Positions 1-8,544 are shown, counted from the stretch's first letter. The stretch: 33,406 nucleotides of DNA from Omnitrophica WOR_2 bacterium RIFCSPLOWO2_12_FULL_51_24 (GCA_001805885.1 MHHC01000020.1:1-33406), one strand, 5' to 3'. The notes: generated from the letters alone by a model not told the origin. Numbers and translations are program-made.

Positions 1-66
1 ACCAGGCTCGCTGGAGGGAGGCTGACAAGCGAGGTAAAGCAGGTCGCCAAGGAGGAGATCGAATGA
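1..66 (+). CDS. xseA: Exodeoxyribonuclease VII large subunit, C-terminal end (partial)
   Basis: An open frame runs from the first base to a TGA at 64-66 and gives 21 residues ending KQVAKEEIE. The identification rests mainly on context: the frame ends in an ATGA overlap with xseB, the usual partner, and the residues resemble the charged XseA C-terminus that follows its GxxxS/T-x-V turn. XseA is the catalytic subunit of exonuclease VII, which degrades single-stranded DNA. The rest of the gene lies outside the window, so no domain can be checked. Confidence 0.7.
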   Translation, partial: TRLAGGRLTSEVKQVAKEEIE

Positions 67-302
67 CTGCCGAGATGAAATTTGAGGAAGCGCTGAAAAA
101 GTTGGAGAGGACCGTATCTGACCTCGAGTCCGGCGAATTGTCGCTGGATGATTCGCTCAAAAGATACGAAGAAGGCGTGAAGCTGGCGCAATTCTGCTCG
201 AAAAAGCTGGAGACCGCGCGCAGGAAAGTCGAGATTCTCGTCAAGACAAGCGGCGGCAAGCTGGAAGCGAAGCCGTTTGACGAAAAGGCGCTCGAGGAAT
301 AG
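63..302 (+). CDS. xseB: Exodeoxyribonuclease VII small subunit
   Basis: The product has 79 residues, the normal length for XseB. It shows the family pattern FEEALKKLERTVSDLESGEL, followed by LDDSLKRYEEGVKLAQFC, which forms the helical hairpin that packs on XseA. The small subunit is needed for assembly of cytoplasmic exonuclease VII, which cuts single-stranded DNA from both ends to short oligonucleotides in repair. The start overlaps the xseA stop by ATGA, so the two are probably translationally coupled. The next gene begins 14 bp after its stop. Nothing about the sequence is unusual. Confidence 0.95.
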   Translation: MTAEMKFEEALKKLERTVSDLESGELSLDDSLKRYEEGVKLAQFCSKKLETARRKVEILVKTSGGKLEAKPFDEKALEE

Positions 303-316
303 CAAGGAGAAACCGA

Positions 317-1132
317 TTGAAGACCGCTATTTACCTCAAGGTGAGACAAAAGTTAATCGACGCGGCATTGGAATCTTATCTCCCGGGCGAGAATGAATAT
401 CCGAGAGAGATCCACAAGGCGATGAGGTATTCAATATTTACCGGCGGTAAAAGGGTAAGGCCGATACTTACTTTGGCTTCATGCGAAGCGTGCGGCGGAA
501 ATATAAAAGAAGCCATCCCGGCCGCCTGCGCCGTCGAGATAGTCCATACCTATTCCCTGATACACGACGACCTGCCGGCGATGGACGATGACGACTATAG
601 GAGAGGCAAGCCTACCTGCCACAAGAAATTCGGCGAAGGGATCGCGGTTTTGGCCGGCGACGCGCTTTTAACTTATGCCTTTGAGCTTTTGACCGGGGGG
701 AGAGACCCTGCCGTAAACAATGAGATAATAAGGTCACTAGCCGAGGCGATCGGCAGCAACGGGATGATAGGCGGACAGGTCGTGGATATCCATAATCAGG
801 TGGACCCGGACCTGCCGACGCTTACATATATAAATGCCCACAAGACAGGAGCGCTGATCTCTGCTTCGTGTAAGATCGGGGCGCTGGCCGCTAAGGCGCC
901 GAAGAAAAAAATCGACGCGCTCAAAAGGTACGGCGAATATATCGGCTTTACGTTTCAGGTCGTAGATGATATATTAGATAAAGAAGGTTTCGCTCTCGCG
1001 CTAGGGGTTGACGGCGCAAGAAGAGAGGCCGCAAGGCTTATCGCTAAATCCCACAAAGAACTGGAGATCTTCGGAAGAAGGGCTAAACCGTTAAAAGACC
1101 TGGCCGTCTTCATTTTAAACCGCAAAAAATAA
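317..1132 (+). CDS. ispA: Short-chain polyprenyl diphosphate synthase (farnesyl/geranylgeranyl type)
   Basis: This trans-isoprenyl diphosphate synthase condenses IPP with allylic diphosphates in the cytoplasm. The first Asp-rich motif is HDDLPAMDDDD (D84, D85, D90) and the second is VVDDILD (D217, D218, D221). The GGKRVRP substrate motif lies near residue 43. The start is a TTG with an AAGGAGA ribosome site at 304-310. At 271 residues it is shorter than the usual 290-300. The segment after DDILD that normally carries a GK...GKD...K-T-Y pattern is replaced by a short stretch starting KEGFALALG. Chain length of the product cannot be read with confidence. Placement next to dxs, in the order xseA-xseB-ispA-dxs, is the classic arrangement and supports an isoprenoid role. 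Confidence 0.9.
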   Translation: MKTAIYLKVRQKLIDAALESYLPGENEYPREIHKAMRYSIFTGGKRVRPILTLASCEACGGNIKEAIPAACAVEIVHTYSLIHDDLPAMDDDDYRRGKPTCHKKFGEGIAVLAGDALLTYAFELLTGGRDPAVNNEIIRSLAEAIGSNGMIGGQVVDIHNQVDPDLPTLTYINAHKTGALISASCKIGALAAKAPKKKIDALKRYGEYIGFTFQVVDDILDKEGFALALGVDGARREAARLIAKSHKELEIFGRRAKPLKDLAVFILNRKK

Positions 1133-1135
1133 ATT

Positions 1136-3016
1136 ATGTTTAAAATCCTGAATTCCATAAACTCTCCGCAGGACATGAGGATCCTTTCAAAAGAAGAACG
1201 CGAGCTTCTGGCTAAAGAGGTCAGGGAGCTTATTGTCAATACGATCTCCAGGACCGGAGGCCATCTGGCTCCGAGCCTCGGCGCGGTAGAGATCGTGATC
1301 GCCCTTCATTATTGCTTAAATACGCCTTACGATAAGATAGTTTGGGACGTGGGCCATCAGGCTTATGCCCATAAGATACTTACCGGCAGGCGCGATAAGT
1401 TTAAGACGATACGCCAGTTCGGCGGGCTTAGCGGTTTTCCGAATATCAACGAGAGCGAATACGACACCTTTACGGTCGGACACGGTTCCACCTCTATATC
1501 GTCGGCATTGGGATTAGCGAAGGCGAGGGACATTGCGGGCGAGGCCTATAAGGTAGTTGCGGTCATAGGCGACGGCTCACTCGTTGGCGGAATGGCGCTC
1601 GAGGCGTTAAACCACGCCGGGCGCTCAAATACCAATATATTGATAATCTTAAACGACAACGAGATGTCGATCTCCCCCTCCGTAGGAGCGCTATCAAAAT
1701 ATCTCAATAAGATACTCATCAATCCCACATACAATAAGATCCACAAGGACCTCGAGGGGCTCATAAAAAGAGTGCCTTGGTATGGCTTTAGGGCCTACCG
1801 GGCCGCCAAGAAGCTCGAGGAGAGCGTAAAAGGGCTCTTGATACCCGGTATGCTGTTTGAGGAACTGGGGCTGAGATATATTGGGCCGATCGACGGGAAT
1901 AACCTTGAAGAGTTGATAGCGACTATCGATAGCGCTTTAAGGTTGGACGGGCCGATATTGATACACACGCTTACGAAAAAGGGGAAAGGGTACGCGCTCG
2001 CCGAAAAACATCCCGAGAAGTTTCACGGCACAGCGCCCTTTGATATCGGGACCGGAGAGGTAAGAGACGCGCAGCCTGATCCGGTAAAGTCTTTCACCGA
2101 GGCGTTCTCCGACGCGATAATGGATATCGCGAGGGAGAACCCCAAGGTAGCCGCGGTAACAGCCGCCATGTCGGACGGCACGGGCCTCGATGAGTTCCAT
2201 AAGGCGTATCCTGACAGATTTTTTGATGTCGGCATGGCCGAGCAGCACGCTGTTACGTTCGCGGCAGGTCTCGCGAAAGGCGGGCTTATGCCGATCGTCG
2301 CCATCTATTCTACTTTTATGCAGCGGTCTTACGACCAGATAGTGCACGACGTATGCCTCCAAAATCTTCATGTGGTACTTTGTCTTGATCGCGCAGGCAT
2401 CGTGGGAGAAGACGGGCCTACGCATCACGGGCTTTTCGATATTCCTTATCTGAGGCACATGCCTAACATCACTATAATGGCGCCGAAAGACCAATCCGAA
2501 CTTAAGGCGATGTTGAAGTTCGCCGTCGACGGATGCAAGGGGCCGGTCGCCATCAGATATCCGCGCGGAAAGATCGTGGCGCCGCCTGTCTTGGAGGCGA
2601 CGGCGCCCATATCCTGCGGGAAAGCGGAAGTCATGTCGAAGGAGGGTGAACTTGCGATACTCGCGGTCGGTTCTATGGTCTGGCCGGCTGCCGCTGCGGC
2701 CGGGTTGTTATTTAACGAGGGGATAAGAACTTCGCTCATAAATGTCAGGTTCATAAAGCCTCTTGACGAGGAATTACTGAAAAACCTGGCGTCGAAAACA
2801 AATAGATTTGTGGTCGTAGAAGAAGGGGTCCTTGAAGGAGGATTCGGTAGTGCGGTCATGGAATTTTTTGAACGCGAAAATATAGATGATATATCCGTAA
2901 AAAGAATAGGCCTTCCCAGCAAGTTCATCGAGCACGGCAAGAAATCGGAGCTCCTTAAGAATTACGGATTGGATGCTCAGGGGATAGCCGCGGAGATAAA
3001 AAAATGGCGAAGATAA
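1136..3016 (+). CDS. dxs: 1-deoxy-D-xylulose-5-phosphate synthase
   Basis: Dxs joins pyruvate and glyceraldehyde-3-phosphate using thiamine diphosphate and is the first step of the MEP isoprenoid pathway. At 626 residues it is full length. Visible motifs are WDVGHQAYAHKILTGR, the ThDP/Mg motif GDGSLVGGMALEALN with NDNEMSISP, the catalytic glutamate E369 in GMAEQHAVTFAAGLA, and DRAGIVGEDGPTHHG of the pyrimidine-binding domain. A transketolase C-terminal domain follows. The chosen ATG gives the usual N-terminus (LNSINSPQDMRILS) and lies 3 bp after ispA; no strong SD is visible. The 3' end overlaps the next gene, a ferredoxin, by 13 bp. Confidence 0.97.
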   Translation: MFKILNSINSPQDMRILSKEERELLAKEVRELIVNTISRTGGHLAPSLGAVEIVIALHYCLNTPYDKIVWDVGHQAYAHKILTGRRDKFKTIRQFGGLSGFPNINESEYDTFTVGHGSTSISSALGLAKARDIAGEAYKVVAVIGDGSLVGGMALEALNHAGRSNTNILIILNDNEMSISPSVGALSKYLNKILINPTYNKIHKDLEGLIKRVPWYGFRAYRAAKKLEESVKGLLIPGMLFEELGLRYIGPIDGNNLEELIATIDSALRLDGPILIHTLTKKGKGYALAEKHPEKFHGTAPFDIGTGEVRDAQPDPVKSFTEAFSDAIMDIARENPKVAAVTAAMSDGTGLDEFHKAYPDRFFDVGMAEQHAVTFAAGLAKGGLMPIVAIYSTFMQRSYDQIVHDVCLQNLHVVLCLDRAGIVGEDGPTHHGLFDIPYLRHMPNITIMAPKDQSELKAMLKFAVDGCKGPVAIRYPRGKIVAPPVLEATAPISCGKAEVMSKEGELAILAVGSMVWPAAAAAGLLFNEGIRTSLINVRFIKPLDEELLKNLASKTNRFVVVEEGVLEGGFGSAVMEFFERENIDDISVKRIGLPSKFIEHGKKSELLKNYGLDAQGIAAEIKKWRR

Positions 3017-3207
3017 CCATAGATAGAGAAGCGTGCAAGGGCTGTGAGCTCTGCTCGATAAACTGCCCGGAGAAGCTTATATTTATGGATGACTCGCTGA
3101 ACATCCGCGGCGTGCATCCCGCGAAATTCCGCGATTCGGATAAATGCAAGGGTTGTAAGATGTGCGCTATAATGTGTCCTGAAATATGCATAGAGGTATA
3201 TAAATAG
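3004..3207 (+). CDS. korD: 2-oxoacid:ferredoxin oxidoreductase delta (ferredoxin-like) subunit
   Basis: This 67-residue protein holds two complete [4Fe-4S] motifs, CKGCELCSINCP and CKGCKMCAIMCP, the standard arrangement of the delta subunit of KorDABC/VOR-type enzymes. It carries electrons from the ThDP-containing catalytic subunit to external ferredoxin. It overlaps the end of dxs by 13 bp, and its TAG stop directly abuts the ATG of the alpha subunit. I use kor symbols for a consistent set, but a branched-chain 2-oxoacid (VOR) enzyme is equally possible. Confidence 0.9.
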   Translation: MAKITIDREACKGCELCSINCPEKLIFMDDSLNIRGVHPAKFRDSDKCKGCKMCAIMCPEICIEVYK

Positions 3208-4299
3208 ATGGCAAAGATAATGATGTGCGGGAATGAGGTAATAGGCGAGGCGGCGATCCACGCGGGCTGCACTTTTTACGCCGGATACCCGATAACCCCC
3301 CAGAACGAACTGCCGCAGTATATGTCTTCGAGGATGACCGAGGCAGGCGGGACCTTTATCCAGGCGGAATCGGAACTCGCCGCGATAAACATGATATTCG
3401 GCGCTGCCGCGGCCGGCGCCCGCGCGATGACATCGAGCTCGAGCCCGGGCATAAGCCTTAAGCAGGAAGGGATATCATATCTTTCGGCGTGCCAGCTTCC
3501 TGCCGTTATAGTGAATATGATGCGGGGCGGTCCGGGATTGGGCAACATCGCACCGTCGCAGGCGGATTATTTCCAGGCGACGCGCGGCGGCGGACACGGA
3601 GACTATCGGACGATAGTTCTGGCACCCTCGGCCGTAGAAGAGGCCTGGCATCTGACGCATCTCGCGTTTGACCTGGCCGATGAATACAGGAATCCTGTCA
3701 TAATACTTGGGGACGGGATCCTGGGCCAGATGATGGAGCCTATCGAGGTCGTCAGAAAACATCTTCATGGCCGGGTGGCGAATCATGATTCCCGCAAGCC
3801 ATGGGCGCTGACCGGATGCAAGGGCAGAAAGCCTAATGTGATACGTTCGTTATATCTTGGTGAGGGCGAACTCGAGGAATTCAACAGGATCCTTCAGATG
3901 AAATTCAATAAAATCAAATCGAAGGAAGTACGCTTCGAGCCCGTGTATACCGAAGATTCGGATTTGGTGGTGGTGGCGTATGGCACGACTAGCAGGATAG
4001 TCCGTTCCGCGATATCTAAAGCGCGGCACGAAAGGCTGCATGTCGGTATGCTGAGGCCCATCACGTTATGGCCTTTTCCCGAAGCGGAGTTGAACAAACT
4101 GGCGAAGAAGACGAAGGCGTTTATGGTGGTCGAGATGAGCGCCGGTCAGATGGTAGATGATGTGAAACTCTCGGTCTCGGGGAAGAGGCCCATACATTTT
4201 TACGGAAGGGCGGGCGGCGGCATCCCCACTGAGGAAGCGGTCCTGGACATGATAAGAGATATACTCAGGCCCAAAGCAAGGAATAAAGTCTACATATGA
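3208..4299 (+). CDS. korA: 2-oxoacid:ferredoxin oxidoreductase alpha subunit (KorA/VorB type)
   Basis: This 363-residue subunit is part of a cytoplasmic enzyme that oxidatively decarboxylates a 2-oxoacid to an acyl-CoA and reduced ferredoxin. It shows the alpha-subunit hallmarks GYPITPQNELPQY, the QAESELAAINM segment, and MTSSSSPGISLKQEGISYL, then VNMMRGGPGLGN and SQADYFQATRGGGHGDY. A C-terminal transketolase-like domain (VVVAYGTTSRIVRSAI) completes it. The sequence resembles proteins annotated VorB (3-methyl-2-oxobutanoate) more than pyruvate enzymes, but VorB and KorA are hard to separate by eye. The ATGA overlap with the beta subunit indicates coupled translation. Confidence 0.92.
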   Translation: MAKIMMCGNEVIGEAAIHAGCTFYAGYPITPQNELPQYMSSRMTEAGGTFIQAESELAAINMIFGAAAAGARAMTSSSSPGISLKQEGISYLSACQLPAVIVNMMRGGPGLGNIAPSQADYFQATRGGGHGDYRTIVLAPSAVEEAWHLTHLAFDLADEYRNPVIILGDGILGQMMEPIEVVRKHLHGRVANHDSRKPWALTGCKGRKPNVIRSLYLGEGELEEFNRILQMKFNKIKSKEVRFEPVYTEDSDLVVVAYGTTSRIVRSAISKARHERLHVGMLRPITLWPFPEAELNKLAKKTKAFMVVEMSAGQMVDDVKLSVSGKRPIHFYGRAGGGIPTEEAVLDMIRDILRPKARNKVYI

Positions 4300-5030
4300 A
4301 AAAAATATTTGGGCGCCCCAGGTCATTGAGGGATGTGCCCACGCATTATTGTTCGGGCTGCGGGCATAGCCTGGCGCACCGGCTCATTTGCGAGGTGATA
4401 GATGAACTCGGGATACGCGAAGATGTGATAGCCGTCTGTCCTGTCGGGTGCGCTGTCATCGCCTACGAATACTGGGATTTCGATTGCTCGGAGGCGGCAC
4501 ACGGGAGGACGCCATGCGTTGCTACCGGCATAAAACGCGTCCATCCCGATAAGATCGTCTTCAGTTACCAGGGCGACGGCGACCTCGCGGCCATAGGTAC
4601 AGCCGAGATAATCCATACGGCGAACCGCGGCGAAAATATAACGGTGATATTCATAAATAACGGCGTCTACGGCATGACTAACGGACAGATGGCGCCGACT
4701 ACCTTGGTAGGGCAGAGGACATCGACGACACCGCGCGGCCGCGACATCCTGCGCGACGGTTATCCGCTTAAAATATCAGAGCTCTTGGCTCAACTGCCGG
4801 GCCCGAGGTATGTCGAACGCGTCTCGGTCGATACTCCGGCTAATATAGTTAAAACGAAAGCCGCGATAAAAAAAGCGTTCAAGAACCAGATCAATAAAAA
4901 GGGCTTCTCCCTGGTAGAGGTCTTGTCGCCGTGCCCGACTTATTGGGGGCTTTCTCCTAAGGATGCCTGCGTCCGCATCTCCGAGGAGATGACGAAGGTT
5001 TTTCCGCTCGGCGTGATAAAGGATACATAA
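4296..5030 (+). CDS. korB: 2-oxoacid:ferredoxin oxidoreductase beta subunit (ThDP-binding)
   Basis: The beta subunit (244 residues) binds thiamine diphosphate and a [4Fe-4S] cluster. Candidate cluster ligands are the cysteines in HYCSGCGH near residue 20 and the one in CPVGCAV. The ThDP/Mg signature is YQGDGDLAAIGTAEI followed by FINNGVYGMTNGQMAPTT. EAAHGRTPCVATGIKRVHPD is also typical of the family. It sits between the alpha and gamma subunits, with a 4-bp overlap on one side and a 3-bp gap on the other, so the four subunits should be made together. The substrate (2-oxoglutarate or branched-chain 2-oxoacid) is not decided by the sequence. Confidence 0.92.
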   Translation: MKKIFGRPRSLRDVPTHYCSGCGHSLAHRLICEVIDELGIREDVIAVCPVGCAVIAYEYWDFDCSEAAHGRTPCVATGIKRVHPDKIVFSYQGDGDLAAIGTAEIIHTANRGENITVIFINNGVYGMTNGQMAPTTLVGQRTSTTPRGRDILRDGYPLKISELLAQLPGPRYVERVSVDTPANIVKTKAAIKKAFKNQINKKGFSLVEVLSPCPTYWGLSPKDACVRISEEMTKVFPLGVIKDT

Positions 5031-5033
5031 AGG

Positions 5034-5576
5034 ATGAAAGAGGAGATAATATTCGCGGGTTTCGGCGGGCAGGGGATAATGGTTATGGGGAAGGTCCTCG
5101 CCTGGGCCGCGATGCGCGAGGGCCTGAAGGTCACATGGATGCCTTCATACGGCGCGGAAGTACGCGGCGGCACTGCGCATTCGATGGTCGTCATCTCCGA
5201 TGAGATGGTCCCTTCGCCGGTCGTGACAAATCCGACCGCGTGCGTCGTCATGAACAGGCCGTCTATGGACAGGTATGAGGATTCGCTGACGCCGTCGGGT
5301 ACTTTGATAGTCAACTCTACGTTGATAGATAGGCAGGCGGCAAGAAATGATATCGACGTGTTGGAAATACCTGTTACGCAGATGGCTACGGACTTGGGCA
5401 ATACGCGCTGCGCGAACATGATAGCCCTCGGCGCGTTGAACGCTAAATTAAAGATAGTATCGATGAGGGCCCTGGTCGACGCTTTAAAGGAAGTGATACC
5501 TGCCGACAAGCATGACCTTATTCCGATAAACGAAGAAGCGCTGAAAGAAGGCGCTAAGCTGGTCTCAAGGCATTAA
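5034..5576 (+). CDS. korC: 2-oxoacid:ferredoxin oxidoreductase gamma subunit
   Basis: This 180-residue gamma subunit begins with the family motif FAGFGGQGIMVMGKVLAWAA and continues with TWMPSYGAEVRGGTAHSMVVIS, both diagnostic of the KorC/VorG domain that contributes to CoA binding and assembly. The length is normal. It follows the beta subunit after 3 bp and its TAA stop overlaps the gltX ATG by one base. With the delta, alpha and beta genes it makes a complete four-subunit ferredoxin-linked enzyme, which points to anaerobic or low-potential metabolism. Confidence 0.92.
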   Translation: MKEEIIFAGFGGQGIMVMGKVLAWAAMREGLKVTWMPSYGAEVRGGTAHSMVVISDEMVPSPVVTNPTACVVMNRPSMDRYEDSLTPSGTLIVNSTLIDRQAARNDIDVLEIPVTQMATDLGNTRCANMIALGALNAKLKIVSMRALVDALKEVIPADKHDLIPINEEALKEGAKLVSRH

Positions 5577-6907
5577 TGGTAAAAGTGAGATTCGCCCCAT
5601 CCCCTACGGGTTTTTTGCACATAGGAAGCGCCCGCACAGCGCTCTTTAACTGGCTCTTTGCCAGGCATGAGAAGGGTGTGTTCGTCTTCAGGGTCGAGGA
5701 CACGGACAAGGAGCGCTCGAAAGATGAATTCCTTCAGGAGATTATAAGCTCGCTCGAGTGGCTTGGCATGAGCTGGGATGAAGGTCCCTATTATCAGACG
5801 AAACGGATTGATGTCTACCGTGACTATGCCAAGAAGTTGTTTAGGGAAGGAAAGGCCTACGAGGCCGAAGGGACACTTGGCGGCGAAAAAGCGATAATCC
5901 TTGCAATGCCGAAAGGTACTATAACCCTGGATGACCTCGTCCACGGCCCGGTCTCATTCGATATGAACCTGCAGAAAGACCTCGTCCTTATGAAATCCGA
6001 CGGGTTCCCGGCATATAACTTCGCCTGTGTTATCGACGATTTCGATATGAAGGTAACCCATGTTATAAGGGGCGACGACCACATCTCGAACACGCCGAAA
6101 CAGTTGGCGGTCTATCAGGCGCTTGCGATCGATCCGCCGAAATTCGCACACATCCCGCTTATATTGGGAACGGACCGTTCCCGCATGTCAAAGCGCCACG
6201 GCGCGACGTCTATCTCCGATTACAGGCAGATGGGCTTCCTGCCGGATGCCCTCGTAAATTATATCTCCCTTTTGGGTTGGGCGCCGACAGGGGACCGCGA
6301 GGTGATGCCCATCGATGAGATAATAAGGGAATTTTCCCTGGAAAGGGTCGGGAAGACAGGTGCGGTATTCGATATAAACAAATTGATCTGGATGAACGGT
6401 GAATATATAAGGGCTAGAAAAATCGAGGACCTTATTCCGCTTGTCGTACCGAGGATTAAGGAGAGCGGCGCTATCCGCGATGATTACGACAAAGGCCGCC
6501 TCACGGAAGTAGTGAGGCTTTTTCATCCCCGCGCAAAGACGATCACAGAGCTTGCCGATTCGGTCGCCCCATTTTTTACCGACGGGGTAACTTATGATGA
6601 GGCTGCGGTTGCCTCTGTCCTCGCGAAAGAGGGGGTAAAAGCGAAACTGGAAGTGGTTATCGCAAAATTCAGTTCACTCAAGACATTTGACCCCCAGACG
6701 CTCGAAACCTGCATAAGGGACCTCGCTTCTGAATCAGGGACAAAAGCGGCGGACTTTATCCATCCCATCCGCGTAGCCGTAACAGGCTGCAAGGTCGGCG
6801 CGAGCCTATTCGAGACGATCGCTCTCATCGGCAAAGAAAAGACGATAATGCGCCTTAAGGCCGGTCTCGCCAAAGCCTTATCGAAATATGATAGCGGTCC
6901 AATATGA
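5576..6907 (+). CDS. gltX: Glutamate--tRNA ligase, lacking the zinc-binding insert
   Basis: This class I synthetase charges tRNA with glutamate in the cytoplasm. The HIGH motif is PSPTGFLHIGSARTALFNW (H15-I-G-S18), and the KMSKS equivalent is SRMSKRHGA (M204-S-K-R207). At 443 residues it is 20-50 shorter than most GltX proteins. The main loss is after GKAYEAEG near residue 80: the usual CxC...CxH zinc-binding segment and the following loop are absent, and the chain passes directly to KAIILAMPKGTITLDDLVHG. The frame is intact across this junction. GltX may also act as a non-discriminating enzyme that feeds tRNA-Gln amidation, but that cannot be judged here. Its stop overlaps the next gene by ATGA. 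Confidence 0.95.
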   Translation: MVKVRFAPSPTGFLHIGSARTALFNWLFARHEKGVFVFRVEDTDKERSKDEFLQEIISSLEWLGMSWDEGPYYQTKRIDVYRDYAKKLFREGKAYEAEGTLGGEKAIILAMPKGTITLDDLVHGPVSFDMNLQKDLVLMKSDGFPAYNFACVIDDFDMKVTHVIRGDDHISNTPKQLAVYQALAIDPPKFAHIPLILGTDRSRMSKRHGATSISDYRQMGFLPDALVNYISLLGWAPTGDREVMPIDEIIREFSLERVGKTGAVFDINKLIWMNGEYIRARKIEDLIPLVVPRIKESGAIRDDYDKGRLTEVVRLFHPRAKTITELADSVAPFFTDGVTYDEAAVASVLAKEGVKAKLEVVIAKFSSLKTFDPQTLETCIRDLASESGTKAADFIHPIRVAVTGCKVGASLFETIALIGKEKTIMRLKAGLAKALSKYDSGPI

Positions 6908-8508
6908 CCGAAAAAATAAACGTACTTATCCTCATCGTATGCTGTCTTTTTTTGTATTTTATCGGCAGCACATCCATTAATCTTACCGACCCGGACGAGG
7001 TCTTCTACTCCGATACGGCGAAAGAAATGATTGTTAACAACAGCGTCCTGACGCCGCTTATCTTCGGGAAACCCCAATTCGAGAAACCGCCCCTGTTTTA
7101 CTGGTCGCTTATGGCCTCCTTCAAGATGTTCGGCATAAATACGTTCGCCGCGCGGCTTGTCCCGGCGCTCTTCGGGATAATAGGGGTATTGGGCACCTAT
7201 TTCTTTATGAGGAAGATCTTTAGCGGTTCAATATCTTTTTACGCGGCGCTCTTTTTGTCGACAGCCTTCCTGTATTTTGGGCTTTCTAAGACCGTGATCA
7301 CCGATATCGCATTTTCAGTCTTTGCGGCCCTTACCCTTTACGCCTTTTATCTCTGGCATAGGTTCAAGAAAGAGGCATATATCGTCCTTTTCATGATCTT
7401 CCTGTCCCTGGCAATGCTGACCAAGGGACCGCTGGTGTTAGTCCTGTCTTTAGCGGCCATTATCCCGTTCCTGGCGATAACAAAAGATCTTAAAGCCTTG
7501 CGGCCTTTTCTGCTCAATCCGTATTGGATCATTTTTCTGGCGCTCGGCTGCAGCTGGTTTATTTACGCCTCTTTGAAATACGGCAGGGAGTTCACGGGGG
7601 AGTTTTTTATGCGCGATAACTGGCACAGGATACTTTATGCCGAGCATCCCCACTCGGATAGGTGGCATTTCTATCCGGTCATCATAGTGGGCGGGATGTT
7701 TCCCTGGACGGCATACCTTTTGCTGATGGGGAAGGGTTTCAGGAGATACAAGAACGAGTATATATTTTTTATTTCCTGGATATGCACCACCTTCATTATA
7801 TTGACTTTCGCGCATTCCAAATTGGCGAGTTACATACTTCCGATCTTCCCGGCGGTCTGCTGCGCCCTCGCCATCTCCTTGGATTCCTTGACCGGGAGGT
7901 CGAAGATGACGTTCCTTGCCGGAATTGTAAATATCCTGCTCGGAATAACGGCTTTGGCGGCTGTGCCGTTTATCGCCAAAGAATACCCGGATCTGTCCAA
8001 ACCTCTTTTTTTGAGCCTGCTGCTGCTTTTTATATTCATGTCGGCAGGCGGGATATTTCTTATGCGGGGCAAGTTCAAGCAGGCTATTTTTATAAATATC
8101 GCCGGCATGGCGGCCTTTCTTCTAGCGGGAGTTTCCACGGTCCCGAATAGGCTGGAGACCGCTTTCAGCGACCATAGCCTGCCCGGGATCGTACGGCAAT
8201 ATGATTATCAGGGAGAACAGATACTTTGCAGTAAGATATACGTGAGGGGGGTATATTTTTATACGGGCAACCCCGTTATAGTGTTGAATCTGGGCGACAA
8301 AACCCCTTTTTGGAGCAATCACCCGCTGGATGTGATCAGCACGGAAGGGGAGATGAGATCCCTTTTCAATAGTAGAGACAGGATATTATGCGTTTTGACA
8401 GATGACGGCCTGGAGAATCTAAACGAATTCTTCGGCAACAGCAGGACGAATACGGTCATCTCCCATAATTTGGACAGGGCCGTTGTCTTAAGCGAAAAGC
8501 CCCGGTAA
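6904..8508 (+). CDS. Family 39 (ArnT-like) membrane glycosyltransferase
   Basis: This 534-residue integral membrane protein has a short cytoplasmic start, a first helix (VLILIVCCLFLYFIG), and many further hydrophobic segments, roughly eleven or twelve in total. The first loop carries DPDEVFYSDTAKEM, matching the acidic DE motif of PMT/ArnT enzymes, and FEKPPLFYWSLM, a second hallmark of this family. Members transfer a sugar from a polyprenyl-phosphate donor to an extracytoplasmic acceptor such as lipid A, protein or glycan. A soluble C-terminal part starts near residue 420. It overlaps gltX by 4 bp and probably closes the long operon. A link to the prenyl synthase and dxs upstream (lipid carrier supply) is possible but is inference. 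Confidence 0.87.
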   Translation: MTEKINVLILIVCCLFLYFIGSTSINLTDPDEVFYSDTAKEMIVNNSVLTPLIFGKPQFEKPPLFYWSLMASFKMFGINTFAARLVPALFGIIGVLGTYFFMRKIFSGSISFYAALFLSTAFLYFGLSKTVITDIAFSVFAALTLYAFYLWHRFKKEAYIVLFMIFLSLAMLTKGPLVLVLSLAAIIPFLAITKDLKALRPFLLNPYWIIFLALGCSWFIYASLKYGREFTGEFFMRDNWHRILYAEHPHSDRWHFYPVIIVGGMFPWTAYLLLMGKGFRRYKNEYIFFISWICTTFIILTFAHSKLASYILPIFPAVCCALAISLDSLTGRSKMTFLAGIVNILLGITALAAVPFIAKEYPDLSKPLFLSLLLLFIFMSAGGIFLMRGKFKQAIFINIAGMAAFLLAGVSTVPNRLETAFSDHSLPGIVRQYDYQGEQILCSKIYVRGVYFYTGNPVIVLNLGDKTPFWSNHPLDVISTEGEMRSLFNSRDRILCVLTDDGLENLNEFFGNSRTNTVISHNLDRAVVLSEKPR

Positions 8509-8515
8509 TATTTTA

Positions 8516-8544
8516 TTCCGTTTCTCCGGCAAATCAGGTATAAT
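8516..8544 (+). promoter_or_regulatory. Possible sigma-70 promoter for tRNA-Gln
   Basis: A perfect TATAAT lies at 8539-8544, about 33 bp before the tRNA-Gln gene, in the 68-bp gap after the glycosyltransferase. The matching -35 position with a 17-bp spacer reads TTCCGT (8516-8521), which is weak. The -10 element is convincing; the -35 is not. Transcription would begin near 8551. Confidence 0.5.

Noticed and set aside
1937..2494. 185-codon open frame on the minus strand
   Set aside because: It is antisense to the conserved dxs reading frame, has no family motif, and follows from codon bias on the coding strand.
4940..5509. 189-codon open frame on the minus strand
   Set aside because: It lies across korB and korC, both strongly supported, and its translation shows no recognisable domain or ribosome site.
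7662..8150. 162-codon plus-strand frame within the glycosyltransferase
   Set aside because: It is out of frame with a well-supported membrane protein and lacks coherent hydrophobic segments or motifs.
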